Shown here one piece after another: positions 34,901-42,158 of a stretch of 64,000 nt of DNA; position 1 is the stretch's first letter, and the number at the start of each line of letters is the position of its first letter. The notes beneath the pieces were generated by a model. The model had not been told where the DNA came from and searched no databases. It saw only the letters and a list, made by a program, of their open reading frames with translations. Source of the DNA: Agrostemma githago. Its lineage: Eukaryota > Streptophyta > Magnoliopsida > Caryophyllales > Caryophyllaceae. The stretch spans positions 12,305,113 to 12,369,112 of the forward strand of contig OY288261.1 in assembly GCA_958450325.1 (NCBI GenBank). Direction: 5' to 3'. The position numbers were made by a program, and so were the translations under genes.

Positions 34901-37040
34901 ATAGCAATCTGCTCACTTTTCCAAAAAAAAAAAAAAAAAAAAATGTTCATGCAGTTGAAATAAGAAATAAGATACTAATACAGAATACACAAGGATGGGA
35001 GACGGGAACCAACCTGGTTGACAGTGCAAGTATCTTCTGAACAGGATCATAAGCTAAAATAGTAGCAGCAGATGGAATTCCATGATGGAAAGTGACATGA
35101 GGATCGACATCCTCAGCTTTCAGAGTCTCCAAGTAATCACCGGGCTAGACCGAAAATAGTACCATCAGTGAACAAAATTAAAATTAAAAATAATAAATAA
35201 ATAAATATCCTAGTACAAGATTTAGGGGGTAAAGGAACTCATAGAGAATACGAATCAAATTACTAATCATGATCAAAAATGTAAATTAAAGAAGCCACAA
35301 CTATGCTAAATTCAACAGGCAATAGGGGACAAGGTCACAAGGCCTAGCAAAACCGACCCTACCCCGATGGCCAAACTCAATCCATACGCAAACACGTGAA
35401 TCTGAATACGACCCTAAAGGCATAATCCCAATGGACCATTCTGGCAAGAAGTTTGATAGTCCCAAATTGACCCTTGTCAAAAGGTGACCTATATATATAT
35501 ATATATTCACGAACACAGAATGACTCGATGGGCCTCGATCCAACCCAACCAATAAACATATATTATTCATTCAAAAGGTTGCTGTACGCCTCTGCATATT
35601 GCACAAAATCCAGTGTCCCAGGAGCATGTAAGAAATACTGAGGTTCCAGTTCATGATGAGATTGTGTGTGGGCTATTGCTCCAAGCTAACATACGTGGAC
35701 AGTGGCTCACAATCTGACCACGCTCTTGGACAATGAACGTTTGATGATCTTCTCTCCATGTTGGGGGTTTGAATATTTTAATCAAAGGTATAAAAAAAAG
35801 ATTCGGGCAGGGGAGTATTTGCTGAGGCCTGATGTTGAAAGATTTTCGGGTAGCCAAAAACGATAATTTTGACTATTGTTTTGGGATTTAGAGTAACAAG
35901 TATTAGCTTTTACGGTTTTATTATTATGTAGCTCCACATGTATTATACTCCACACAAGCATATTGTTTCCGTATGCTTGATAGCGCTTTGTATTAAAACA
36001 TACTGTATCAAACAAATCTCCCAAGCGAATGCTAGTATCATTCACTTCCAAGTTAGTTTGAGAGTCTTATGCCTTGTTTGGATAAGAGACTACAGAGGAA
36101 AAAGGACTTTAGATAAGAGTCTTACAAATTCCATTGTTTGGTTCACAAAATGGAAATGGTGCGTTTTAGAGCGGAGCTGCGGAGGGAGAACGAATCCTCC
36201 ATTTCCCTCCGATAAGGCAAATTATAATCTCTCTCAAAAAAACAAAGATTTGGAGGAAAATCTTACTCCCTAGTCCCTCCATATCCCGTTTCTCATTTCT
36301 CGCTTTTCCTTTTCCTTTCCCTTTCCCTTTCCCTATTCTTTTTTTTCTTGGGAAATTCTACCTAGTACAATTGATTTTATCCAAACGCACTCTAAGCTTT
36401 TGCTATTCTTTTCCATCCACAAGGAAGAAATACGTGGATGCTATACAGTATGATGAAACATCGATCAAAACACAAAACACAAAGAAATTTTTGATATTAA
36501 AGAGTAAAATCTCGTTTTGTTTTGTTTTATACTCGGCACCAAGTATTTAAAAACCAAACACGAACAGTCCTTCATTAATCATCATCATCATCATCATCAT
36601 CATTTACGTAACTAGAGGAACATCACTGCATTAGATCCAAAAGTCAGAACACAAGGCAACCAAACTTTGGATAACAGGAGATCAAATAATTTAAAATTAA
36701 AATTCAAGAAGTCACAGTACAATTTATTTATTGTATTGACATACTCCCTCCGTCCCAGTTAATTGTTGTCCTTTGATTTTGACACAAAGACGGAAAAGAG
36801 GAAGGGGCCAAGGATAGAGATGACAAGTGGATCAAATTGAATATGAAAATGCAATCCTAAAATAGAAATGACAACAATTGGCGGACACAACTCAAAGTAA
36901 AAATAGAACAACAAATGAACGGGAATCGATGATAAAAGCAGGAAGTAGACAAAAAGGTGTAGTGTGGATTGAGAGTAGCAACTAGCAAGTAAGTAACTAA
37001 CCTTCTTGGTGGCCTTTTCAACAAGCTTCTTCACAAACAT
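10059..37040 (-). CDS. Tomosyn / Lgl-type WD40 protein with R-SNARE-like C-terminus (23 exons)
   Basis: Plant tomosyn-type protein (STXBP5/Lgl family): WD40 repeats forming double propellers plus a C-terminal R-SNARE-like helix that pairs with syntaxins during vesicle fusion; no membrane anchor is seen. Exons (CDS): 37002-37040, 35014-35144, 34585-34669, 34338-34391, 34162-34247, 33739-33842, 33174-33246, 31219-31621, 30691-31014, 30429-30617, 29825-29920, 29673-29736, 29451-29623, 29110-29356, 28736-28967, 27761-27884, 27609-27667, 26894-26987, 26630-26804, 26070-26171, 25648-25766, 25365-25424, 10059-10160. They sum to 3,135 nt (1,044 aa plus stop), all GT-AG and phase-consistent. Landmarks: start MFVKKLVEKATKK, FVGDSTGTVTIWKL (exon 6), LIFADGMMVLW (exon 8), ITGHSDGTINFWDV (exon 10), LFSGDKSGM (exon 11), SRHLAVGCAHGH (exon 13), SIIFSVANFP (exon 19), VDQIKRRYGYSSSS (exon 21). 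Length fits the family. Intact; exon 7 (24 codons) is the least obvious. Confidence 0.92.
11390..11535. repeat. GACCCG-rich degenerate repeat
   Basis: Multiple GACCCG / CGACCC / CCCGTT units, a GC-rich island within AT-rich intron DNA. Low-complexity repeat; no coding potential. Confidence 0.6.
11925..12190. repeat. Degenerate GGTACCATGAGAAC repeat
   Basis: Units of about 37-39 bp beginning GGGTACCATGAGAAC recur at about 11926, 11966, 12000-12030, with decayed copies near 12150 and 12190. Lies within the MULE-like element. Confidence 0.7.
12349..12433. repeat. TA arrays followed by a GA array
   Basis: TA units at 12349-12364 and 12402-12420, then GA units to 12433. Left boundary of the first TA-associated element. 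Confidence 0.9.
12905..13412 (+). pseudogene. Possible captured gene fragment in E1
   Basis: An open stretch (12905-13108, about 67 codons) reads like real protein: VDYIGVYRDLELGRCC, then GSFFVQLGERELWIVDPN. Downstream, GTTAGTACATTCG and a TTGGCAG acceptor at about 13298-13304 are followed by ATCGAATGCATGATTC, coding for IECMIQSIGVNFEPLVC. That layout suggests captured exons with an intron. I do not recognise the parent gene. No functional claim. Confidence 0.35.
13676..14030. repeat. Degenerate ~20-24 bp tandem repeat (GGGTACGCTAAAATTGAA)
   Basis: At least 14 imperfect copies of GGGTACRCTAAAATTGAAAA-like units spread over 350 bp inside E1, with TACG/TACA variation. Confidence 0.8.
14576..14646. 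repeat. (TA)n between E1 and E2
   Basis: About 35 uninterrupted TA units. Confidence 0.97.
14647..16508. mobile_element. TA-microsatellite-bounded element E2
   Basis: Bounded on both sides by TA arrays. Left end: ATGAGTCATTCTC, TGAGTCCATAAGTCC, then CATCCATTGG. The right end in reverse complement: GTGAGTCCTCTT, TGAGTCCATAAGTCC, then CATCCGTTG. These are inverted repeats of about 60 bp. The middle (15240-16140) is full of short AGTAACA phrases. A FAR1-domain fragment lies at 15464-15574, which supports a MULE/FAR1-type origin. Confidence 0.65.
15464..15574 (+). pseudogene. FAR1-type DNA-binding domain fragment (MULE transposase family)
   Basis: The reading GQVFGEIDEAVEFYKIY (about 15500-15550), continuing TLACGFKV to about 15574, matches the start of FAR1/FHY3-type domains (motif xxFxxxxEAxxFYxxYAxxxGFxxR). 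FAR1-related proteins derive from MULE transposases, and related autonomous elements carry this domain. Just upstream the frame is shifted by one base at a G-run (near 15500), and nothing of the core transposase follows, so it is a relic. It fixes the sense of E2 as plus. Confidence 0.6.
16509..16575. repeat. (TA)n(GA)n between E2 and E3
   Basis: About 21 TA units followed by about 12 AG units. Confidence 0.97.
16576..16900. mobile_element. TA/GA-bounded element E3 with duplicated end
   Basis: Starts TAGGTTCACATAAGG and ends GGTGAACTTATTTGATCC, an inverted pair around GTTCAC. It contains repeats of GTTAAAGTTACAC like those of E2. The right end is duplicated in tandem: about 92 bp from ACAAATGCAACTTCAACG to the TC array occurs at 16733-16828 and again from 16829. 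Non-coding. Confidence 0.55.
16901..16980. repeat. (TC)n(TA)n
   Basis: About 12 TC units then about 28 TA units, the outer boundary of E3. Confidence 0.97.
16981..17397. other. Intron DNA with a Stowaway-like right terminus
   Basis: AT-rich, no gene. GAACAGAGGGAGTA at about 17273-17286 resembles the right terminal repeat of a Stowaway MITE; its left end is not found. Confidence 0.4.
17398..17679 (+). pseudogene. RTE-clade LINE, C-terminal ORF fragment
   Basis: 94 codons with the signature of the extreme C-terminus of plant RTE-type reverse transcriptase proteins: LRWFGHVRQRRLDAAIWR, GRGRLKQTW and MALNRTAWGDRIQVAE, ending TGA. 5'-truncated; no RT core. It is followed by a T-rich 3' UTR with repeats of TTAATTCTTTTGTTC (17695-17765) and CTTGGGAGTTTGTAACC, consistent with a short RTE tail. 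Confidence 0.8.
17854..18316. mobile_element. Stowaway-like MITE (right end lost), host of a nested Tourist-like MITE
   Basis: Begins CTCCCTCCCATCCATTC after a TA, and is about 90% identical to the complete MITE at 28162-28423 as far as GGGAAAAAGTAAAGGATTA (about 18316), where gypsy LTR sequence takes over. The last 45 bp or so, including the right TIR, are missing. The element at 17930-18177 is inserted in it. Confidence 0.85.
17930..18177. mobile_element. Tourist/Harbinger-like MITE (248 bp) nested in the Stowaway MITE
   Basis: Terminal inverted repeats GGCCCTGTTCTTTTCGGCT and its complement, flanked by TTA duplications (17927-17929 and 18178-18180). The MITE at 28162 gives the empty site (GGGTATTATTGG near 28231), which proves the 3-bp duplication. 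The interior is rich in AGCTCAGCTC repeats. Confidence 0.9.
18317..18415 (-). repeat. Truncated 3' LTR of the gypsy element
   Basis: Matches the first 98 bp of the 5' LTR (24112-24209) with a couple of differences, then stops at the remnant of the Stowaway MITE. About 170 bp of LTR and any target duplication are gone. Confidence 0.88.
18416..18432 (-). other. Polypurine tract of the gypsy element
   Basis: The minus strand reads CAAGGGGGAAGGGA immediately before the 3' LTR start TGATACAGG; it is the usual primer for plus-strand cDNA. Confidence 0.85.
18911..19130. repeat. Tandem duplication within the integrase region
   Basis: The block CATAGCCTCTCTCCGTTGTA...CAAATACGGCAAATGCACC-like sequence occurs twice about 115 bp apart, with small differences between copies. 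Confidence 0.8.
19370..20093. mobile_element. hAT-like non-autonomous element (724 bp) in the gypsy integrase
   Basis: Inverted termini CTGTGTTACTCAGAC at both ends, flanked by a perfect 8-bp duplication AGGAATAT (19362-19369 and 20094-20101). Subterminal regions are dense in GTGTCCGACACGTGTC-like palindromes. The 8-bp duplication points to hAT. No transposase frame. Confidence 0.88.
20314..20658. repeat. 115-bp tandem triplication in the integrase zinc-finger region
   Basis: Three near-identical 115-bp units starting at 20314, 20429 and 20544. Because 115 is not a multiple of 3, each junction shifts the frame. Confidence 0.95.
20652..22512 (-). pseudogene. Gypsy reverse transcriptase and RNase H (frameshifted)
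   Basis: RT: YRYPLKRRDIIEQLI, GIIQASSSPFASPVVLV, then after a frameshift near 22035 KLDLRAGYHQLRV and MPFGLTNAPTSF, then after another near 21785 the catalytic VFFDDILVYS (about 21720-21745). RNase H: ETDASNEGIG, SLYEKELLAIV, YLCGQAFVVKTDQ, ending IAADALSRV (about 20950). RT and RNase H order and motifs are typical Ty3/gypsy. At least two frame breaks remain, so no full product. Confidence 0.92.
22640..22800 (-). pseudogene. Gypsy aspartic protease remnant
   Basis: HILIDSGSTYNFLD with the catalytic DSG at 22751-22759. It lies between the gag zinc-knuckle remnant and RT, out of frame with its neighbours. Confidence 0.8.
22995..23880 (-). pseudogene. Gypsy gag (nucleocapsid end frameshifted)
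   Basis: Retrotransposon gag domain: FPVFDGKNPRLWMKKCVKYF, ASMYMIGRAESWFNSY, WDEFIIDLCARFKEE, LNQHGSIEDYLDAFESL, FIGGLKPALKPFVRAF. I chose the internal Met near 23880 (MENRMLTVEQRLEQQ) because upstream codons overlap the PBS. The zinc knuckle (CYFCNE, then further Cys/His codons) survives at about 22985-23025, but two frame breaks separate it from the capsid part. The frame ends at 22995 in a shifted stop. Confidence 0.88.
23927..23938 (-). other. Primer binding site (initiator tRNA-Met)
   Basis: TGGTATCAGAGC, one base after the 5' LTR end; the usual complement to the 3' end of plant initiator tRNA-Met. Confidence 0.9.
23940..24209 (-). repeat. 5' LTR of the gypsy element (270 bp)
   Basis: Starts TGATACAGG and ends TATATCA, just before the PBS. 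The first 98 bp match the truncated 3' LTR. TGTATAAATAC near 24088-24098 (gene strand) may be its TATA box. Confidence 0.88.
24210..25364. other. Intron DNA: Stowaway-like end and C-rich tract
   Basis: TACGGAGGGAGTA at about 24483-24495 resembles a Stowaway right TIR. 24540-25000 is strongly pyrimidine/CCA-rich, with a 15-C run near 24781-24795; the long frames across it are compositional. No gene is supported before exon 22. Confidence 0.6.
28162..28423. mobile_element. Stowaway-like MITE (262 bp) in intron 15
   Basis: TIRs CTCCCTCCCATCCATTCAAT and complement, flanked by TA (28160-28161 and 28424-28425). Complete copy of the family seen at 17854; it also provides the empty site for the nested Tourist-like element there. 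Confidence 0.92.
31962..32548. mobile_element. hAT-like element (587 bp) in intron 7
   Basis: Termini CAGTGGCGGAC and its complement, flanked by a perfect 8-bp duplication CTGAAACT (31954-31961 and 32549-32556). Internally GGGGGGCACGTGCCCCCC forms a GC palindrome near the left end. 32065-32125 has TGGATTAGTGGTAAGAGC and GATCGAACC, resembling tRNA-type pol III A and B boxes. A Stowaway-like MITE is nested at 32369-32469. Confidence 0.88.
32369..32469. mobile_element. Small Stowaway-like MITE nested in the hAT-like element
   Basis: Left end ACCTCTGTCCCACTAAGATTG and right end CAATCTTTTAGCGACGGGTGG are inverted repeats, with TA at both sides. About 100 bp. Confidence 0.75.
36072..36394. mobile_element. 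Candidate MITE with GTTTGGATAA termini in intron 1
   Basis: Left CCTTGTTTGGATAAGAG and right TTTTATCCAAACGCACTC form an inverted pair about 320 bp apart. The flanking trinucleotides (TTA, TAA) do not match exactly, so the family (Tourist- or hAT-like) is open. Confidence 0.45.
36576..36604. repeat. (ATC)n microsatellite in intron 1
   Basis: About nine ATC units. Confidence 0.9.
36744..36925. mobile_element. Degraded Stowaway-like MITE in intron 1
   Basis: Left CTCCCTCCGTCCCAGTTAAT matches the common Stowaway terminus after TA. The right end (AACAACAAATGAACGGGAA) is complementary to TTCCCGTTCATTTGTTGTT, an internal match, but its outermost bases are lost. Confidence 0.7.
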
Positions 37041-37303
37041 CTTCAGAATTAAACTGCAAATATGATATGATCATATGATCGCATAATAATAATAAGAAGA
37101 AGAAGAAGAAGAAGATAGGAAATTAAAAACAAATTGAGGGGAACATGAAGTATTTATTACACACAAAAAATGAGAGAGACAAGACAAGACTCGACTCTGG
37201 GAGACTCAAATTGGTAACGGTTGATTTCACTTCAGGAGGAGTATCTTTGACAGTACTTGATCATCATACTCATACAGTCATACTCCGTATCAATCGGACG
37301 CTC

Positions 37304-37311
37304 CTTTTATA
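37304..37311 (-). promoter_or_regulatory. Candidate TATA box of the tomosyn gene
   Basis: TATAAAAG on the gene strand, about 265 bp upstream of the ATG at 37040. A start site about 30 bp downstream would give a 5' UTR near 235 bp, assuming no 5' UTR intron. Confidence 0.45.
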
Positions 37312-37359
37312 CAACCAAACCACTCTGGATTTGTTACACTTGTATTTCACTGATTGATT

Positions 37360-38089
37360 CATTTCTATTTTAAGAACGCAAATTCTTATTTGTAACGGAT
37401 CAAATATAAGGCATAACACAAAAGAGGAAGATGTATACAACATTTTTCATACCCAACTAATAAGAACTTGCCACGTGTCAAGTTAATCAAAGATGATTAG
37501 TCTAAGGTTAGATTAGTAATTTTAGATCTTTAATTAATTTTGGAAAGTTTTATTTTTGCTATTCATCTTAATTACTTTTCACTTATTTTTATGACTTTTA
37601 TTTTAATTAGAGAAATTGCTAGACTTCTTTATTTTATATGTTTACTTAATTAATTACTCATTTAATATTAATATTAGTTAGATTTTTAAAAAGAAATAAA
37701 AAATCTTTGTGATTATTTAATTTAATTATAACTCTGTTGCTCATAATTATTTTTTTCGTTTTTTTTTTTGCAAAAAGGGTAAATTAATTATATTCATCCA
37801 AAAAGGGGAACTCAAGTAACGAACTTACATTTTTTTTTTTCTATATTAAAATTAGATATTCCGTGAATTAAGAAATTAAGGGTAGCTTAATTATATTCAT
37901 CCAATAAGAAAAGAACACCTAAGGAACTAGATTGTTTTGTAAATTTAAATTAAATATTCTAATAATTCTTTTATTGTTTTTTTTCTTTTCATTAATAAAA
38001 TAAAGTAATCAAAATTATTTCCTATTTCGTTTTAAATTATGAGTAATAAAAACATGATTAAACTCTTTTATAGACTTATAGTACTCCGT
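37360..38089. other. AT-rich intergenic DNA
   Basis: No gene or recognisable element between the tomosyn promoter region and the first LTR. Confidence 0.7.
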
Positions 38090-38460
38090 TGTAGACACCC
38101 GCATTTTGACTGCCAGGTGTCTATGGCAGTTTCCAAAAAATACCCGATGATGATCGGACGCTAACGTGTTTCTACGCGCTCGGATACGGGCTCAAAACCA
38201 TTAGTTGCTGGCTTAAGCACTTATGGAGTACAAATCTCACAAAATCAACCTCGAATCCAGGCCCAGTGGATCATTCTGAGTCAAACAAGACTAATTTGGG
38301 TCAAAACCGACACCGGAATAAAACCGACTTTTAGCGACCAGATTTAAACCCGGTCAAAGCCGTTTCCGAGTAGCTCACCCACGGTCCACCTCCAAACGGG
38401 CCATTAAATTAAGTCCGTCAAGGCACAAAACCCTAGACACCAAGGTGCCCTTGCCTTTGC

Positions 38461-38470
38461 CTATATAAGC
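38461..38470 (+). promoter_or_regulatory. LTR1 TATA box
   Basis: CTATATAAGC followed by AACCCCATG. The same sequence is at about 45965 (LTR2), 55401 (LTR3) and 62675 (LTR4), always about 370-540 bp from the LTR start. Confidence 0.8.
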
Positions 38471-38509
38471 AACCCCATGTAACACACATTAGACATCTTT
38501 TACAACTTT

Positions 38510-38640
38510 ACAACCCTAATCAACATCAAATCAAACCCTATCAACATCAAACTTTCAACACATCAAATTCAACCTTAATTCAACTTTTCAACCCTCATCA
38601 AGATCAAACTCAAACCCTAATTCAAACCCTAAACCTAGCT
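38510..38640 (+). promoter_or_regulatory. Cluster of AAACCCTA (telo-box-like) motifs downstream of TATA
   Basis: Repeated AACCCTA motifs in about 130 bp. Equivalent clusters: about 46015-46140 (LTR2), 55448-55575 (LTR3) and 62730-62850 (LTR4). Telo boxes are known promoter/5' UTR elements of plant translation-related genes; a role here is inference. Confidence 0.6.
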
Positions 38641-39614
38641 TTAGGAATCGAAACCCTAACCACCACAACTTAGCCTACATACTCGAAACTCCCGTGCAAG
38701 CCGCCACTACGAGTCCCCGTCCGAGCATAAGGAACATGTAGGTTGAGGGTGCCGAAACCCCGTCTTTTCTCTCTTCTCTTTCTTTCGTGTCATGCGTCGT
38801 CGTTGTCTTTTCTTATCGTTATTATCGCGTCCTAATATCAATAATATAACTAATATTAAAAGACATTAAATTACTTGTCGATTTGTGTCGAGTATTAGGG
38901 ATGTCGGAATAAGGAAACCCGAATATACAAGTGTACTGCACACAGCGTTGCCGGTCGCTTATGCCGACACCCCGACTACTTGATTATTGAAACAAGTCAA
39001 CTTAAATAATAATCCGTTTATTTTCGTTTGCATCAATTTTCAAAACAAGTATTTTATTAAATAAGGGTCGAAACCCGTTGACGCGGATCCGACATCTCGC
39101 AATCCTTAGGGATTTATTTCGATGTCGGAGAAGCCGAGGGAATCAAGTCCTTTCAATTCGTCTAAAGTGCCGATCCGTTAGATTTGATACCAATTCCATA
39201 ATTGGATGTCGAATCTAACGATCTAGTCAAATAATTCGATCAATTCGATTTTCTCGTTGATGCTAACGTAGATGTCACGTTACAATTATGGCACTACAAA
39301 CGCGGAGAGAAATTCATATCGTTTTGATTGACTTAAAACGACTTAAATCAATTTTCTTTATTTTTCACTCTAGTATTCTATATCGATTCACTAATCGAAT
39401 ATGGGATACAACGAGTATTCAAAATTAGAATCGGGTATAAATTCAATAATATTTATGTCCGATTCAACAAAATCAATGATTTATAAAATCCGAGTCGAGC
39501 ATAAATTGTACAATATTTATGTCCGATTCGGTAGAATCATCGAATCATCAAAAATCAAAAGCAATTTCAAAATCAATAATAGAATTGCAAGCGAACCTGG
39601 TTCGTACAGGTGCC

Positions 39615-39834
39615 ACTCGACCGAGTGCCTCGGTCACTCGATCGAGTGACATCACAATTTACCGAGCAGAATGCTCTTTCGACCTCTACTCGGTCGAGTC
39701 TCATAGTGACTCGATCGAGTAACGACGTACTCGGCCGAGTTGGTCAATAACTCGGTCGAGTAGGGTCATGAAATCCGGGACATAACACCTTTTAAGGATC
39801 CACTCGGTCGAGTCTCTCAATGACTCGGTCGAGT
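39615..39834 (+). promoter_or_regulatory. Phased palindrome cluster in LTR1
   Basis: Eight sites ACTCG-NN-CGAGT starting at 39615, 39636, 39688, 39709, 39729, 39750, 39802 and 39823. Spacings 21, 52, 21, 20, 21, 52, 21 bp. The arms are perfectly conserved; the middle two bases vary (AC, AT, GT, GC). Located about 1.15 kb downstream of TATA. Function unknown. Confidence 0.92.
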
Positions 39835-40629
39835 GGCCCTTTATCACGTTAAACCGTGAGTCCTACAATAACATTCGAGTCTCATTAACCGTTTTTTTTT
39901 GTGACTTAGGTCAACACGTGCCTAATCGATCACGTGAAACATCTTTTCAAAACCATGCATCATCTCATTTGCATCATTCTATACAATTCAATATTTGCAC
40001 AAACCGTTATTATTCGTTATGTCGTTACTAACAGTTTGTTGTTTCTTTTGTCAATTTTACTTGTTTATTTTATTTTACTAAAATGAACCCACATGCTAAA
40101 ATTCAACTTCGACGTAGAATTAATTGCATTAAATCGACGTAGAAACCCTTTTCAATTCCTCACATGCTTAGGGAAAATAATCTTTGCATATCATTCTCCC
40201 GTTCAACTAACGTGCGTATTAGAAAGTCATTCGAGATCTTAGTGGAGGCCGCTAGTGCGGGCGGGGTTGGGTGTCCTTTGTGGGCTTCCCAACACGTACC
40301 CTCACCCCTTACTCAGAACCTCGGTTTCCGGATGCCCGAAACCGTTGGCGCACGAGAGTATTCAATACACGGTATCCGATAATGTCGGTACCAGTATCAA
40401 ATGCAAAGGGACGAGCCCAATAAACTCTGACATCGGAAATGGGCTATACTTTGTGCATGGCCCACTACGACATAGAGTGGGCTCGAACGGGTCCGAACTC
40501 CCACAAAGTTCGGTGGCGACTCCACTTCGACCTAAATTTCAATTCGATCCATTCTCATATGGAGATTCATTCGCCTACCCAAACCCGCGCGTGGCCGCGT
40601 CGGGGTGGACCTACGTCATGTCCACAATT

Positions 40630-40646
40630 TGGCGACTCCGCTGGGG
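40630..40646 (+). other. Primer binding site of element 1
   Basis: TGGCGACTCCGCTGGGG, 3 bases after LTR1. Its complement ends in CCA, as a tRNA 3' end should. Ogre-type elements use tRNA-Arg; I cannot verify the tRNA here. The same site is at 48162 and 57360. Confidence 0.75.
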
Positions 40647-42158
40647 ATTAACTGATGCGTGACTTACCATCGACATCCTCAGGGTGAGACTCGAATAGAA
40701 ATCGTTTGACAAATACAATACGCGTTTTAGTTCTACGGTTCATGCATAACCCATATTTTCCCGGGCCGGTACTCGCGACCGACGTCCCACTATACCGTTG
40801 ATGTACTCCAATATGGATATGTCAAAAGGTGTCCATAGTCGATTCGAGTGGGTTTCGCGGCATGTTCTAAGATCAACTCGACTTAGGAAGTCCGTCCCGA
40901 TCAACATCTAGACTATGTACACTGGTATAGACCCTCTATAGACCGACCGAGACTTAGTGTAAAGCATACATGACGTCGTTATAATGCTTGACTACGTGCT
41001 ACTTGGTTTCCTTGTCGTTTTCAAAAACCGTCATTTCAAAAATGCATCTTTTCAAAAATATTCAACTTTCAAAAACTCGGAAAGTTGCCGAAATTTAGGA
41101 CTTATGATTTGACTCAAAATAAGCCTATTTTCTAGCCGGCATGCCGCCCATTTCAAAATTCGAACTTCCGATCCACCATTCGATTTTCGAATTTTCAAAA
41201 TCTCAATTTCACTCTTCAAATCTTCGAGATGCCATTCTCGATTTTCAAATCTCCGAGATGTTGTTTTCGATTTTCAAATCTTCGGGATCTCATCTTCAAT
41301 TTTCAAATCGTCGGAAATTCATTTTTTTGACATTCATATTTTCAATTTTCAAGATATCCAATTTCAAAAACCGGGACACATACCGAATTTAGGACTTATG
41401 ATTTTACTCAAAATAGCCTATTTCTAGCCGGTACGCTGCCCAATTCAAAACTCGAAAATATTTTCGAACTCTCAAAACCGAGGCCTGGTACACTTTCCGA
41501 TTTTCTCGAAAAATTGGGCCTCTCCACCGAGTTATCTCGGAATTTGCAAAACAATCAATTTTCAAAACCTTCCTCTTCTTAGGACTTCCCGTATTTAGCA
41601 GTTTCGGGTCATGTCTTAAGTCGTCAAGGTCTTTAGCGTCGAAACTTTGTCGATCTTACATAACGAGTTTCTTCCCTTACCCCGTCTGCCTTTCCTCGAG
41701 GCCAAGTCAACCTTTTACAAGGCCTAGCCCTATAACAAAAGGTTCGTGATCCTTACATCTAAGGGTCACTCGTCCAACACTCGAGTTTTAGCAAAACCTC
41801 GATCTCACTCGGGGGCTACCCTTCAGCAGAGCGATCAATCACGGTTGCTCTAAGGGTCTTGTCCTACACGTGTTGTCTCACGTACCCCGCTTTCGAGTCG
41901 CTTAGATGCCACACCATCTGAGTCCTATCTAAGTCCTTGGTCTCACCTGGGAGCTATTCTCCGACGGAGCGATTAATCACGGTCACTCCTTGAATCACAC
42001 CCTACACATTTGTCTTAGGAGAGTCTAACCCGAGTCAAACCGGAGTCGTCTCTCCTCCCGCGCTATTTCCTATGCCTTGGTGAATTTGAGTTCCGAAGCA
42101 ACTTTACTGATTACGCGGTATTCTTACAGACAGGCCACCGCAAAACAGACATCAAAAG
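40647..42158 (+). other. Long untranslated leader of element 1
   Basis: 1.5 kb without a plausible gene. TTTCAAAA/TTTTCGAA-rich stretch at 41030-41350; the block AATTTAGGACTTATGATTT...CTAGCCGG occurs twice (41093 and 41389); the phrase around AGCGATCAATCACGG recurs at 41840 and 41970. Near-identical in int2 (48180-49690). Confidence 0.8.

Larger units (their letters stand above)
38090..40626 (+). repeat. LTR1 (2,537 bp)
   Basis: TGTAGACACCC...TGTCCACA. TATA box at 38461-38470 (CTATATAAGC); AAACCCTA-type motifs at about 38510-38640; phased palindrome cluster 39615-39834; conserved 3' block 40245-40626. Boundaries are confirmed by the solo LTR of a related family, which has the same termini and a clean duplication. 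Confidence 0.92.

Noticed and set aside
35301..35570. Small minus-strand frames near exon 2 of the tomosyn gene
   Set aside because: They lie in intron 1, cross a short TA repeat, and match no part of the family.
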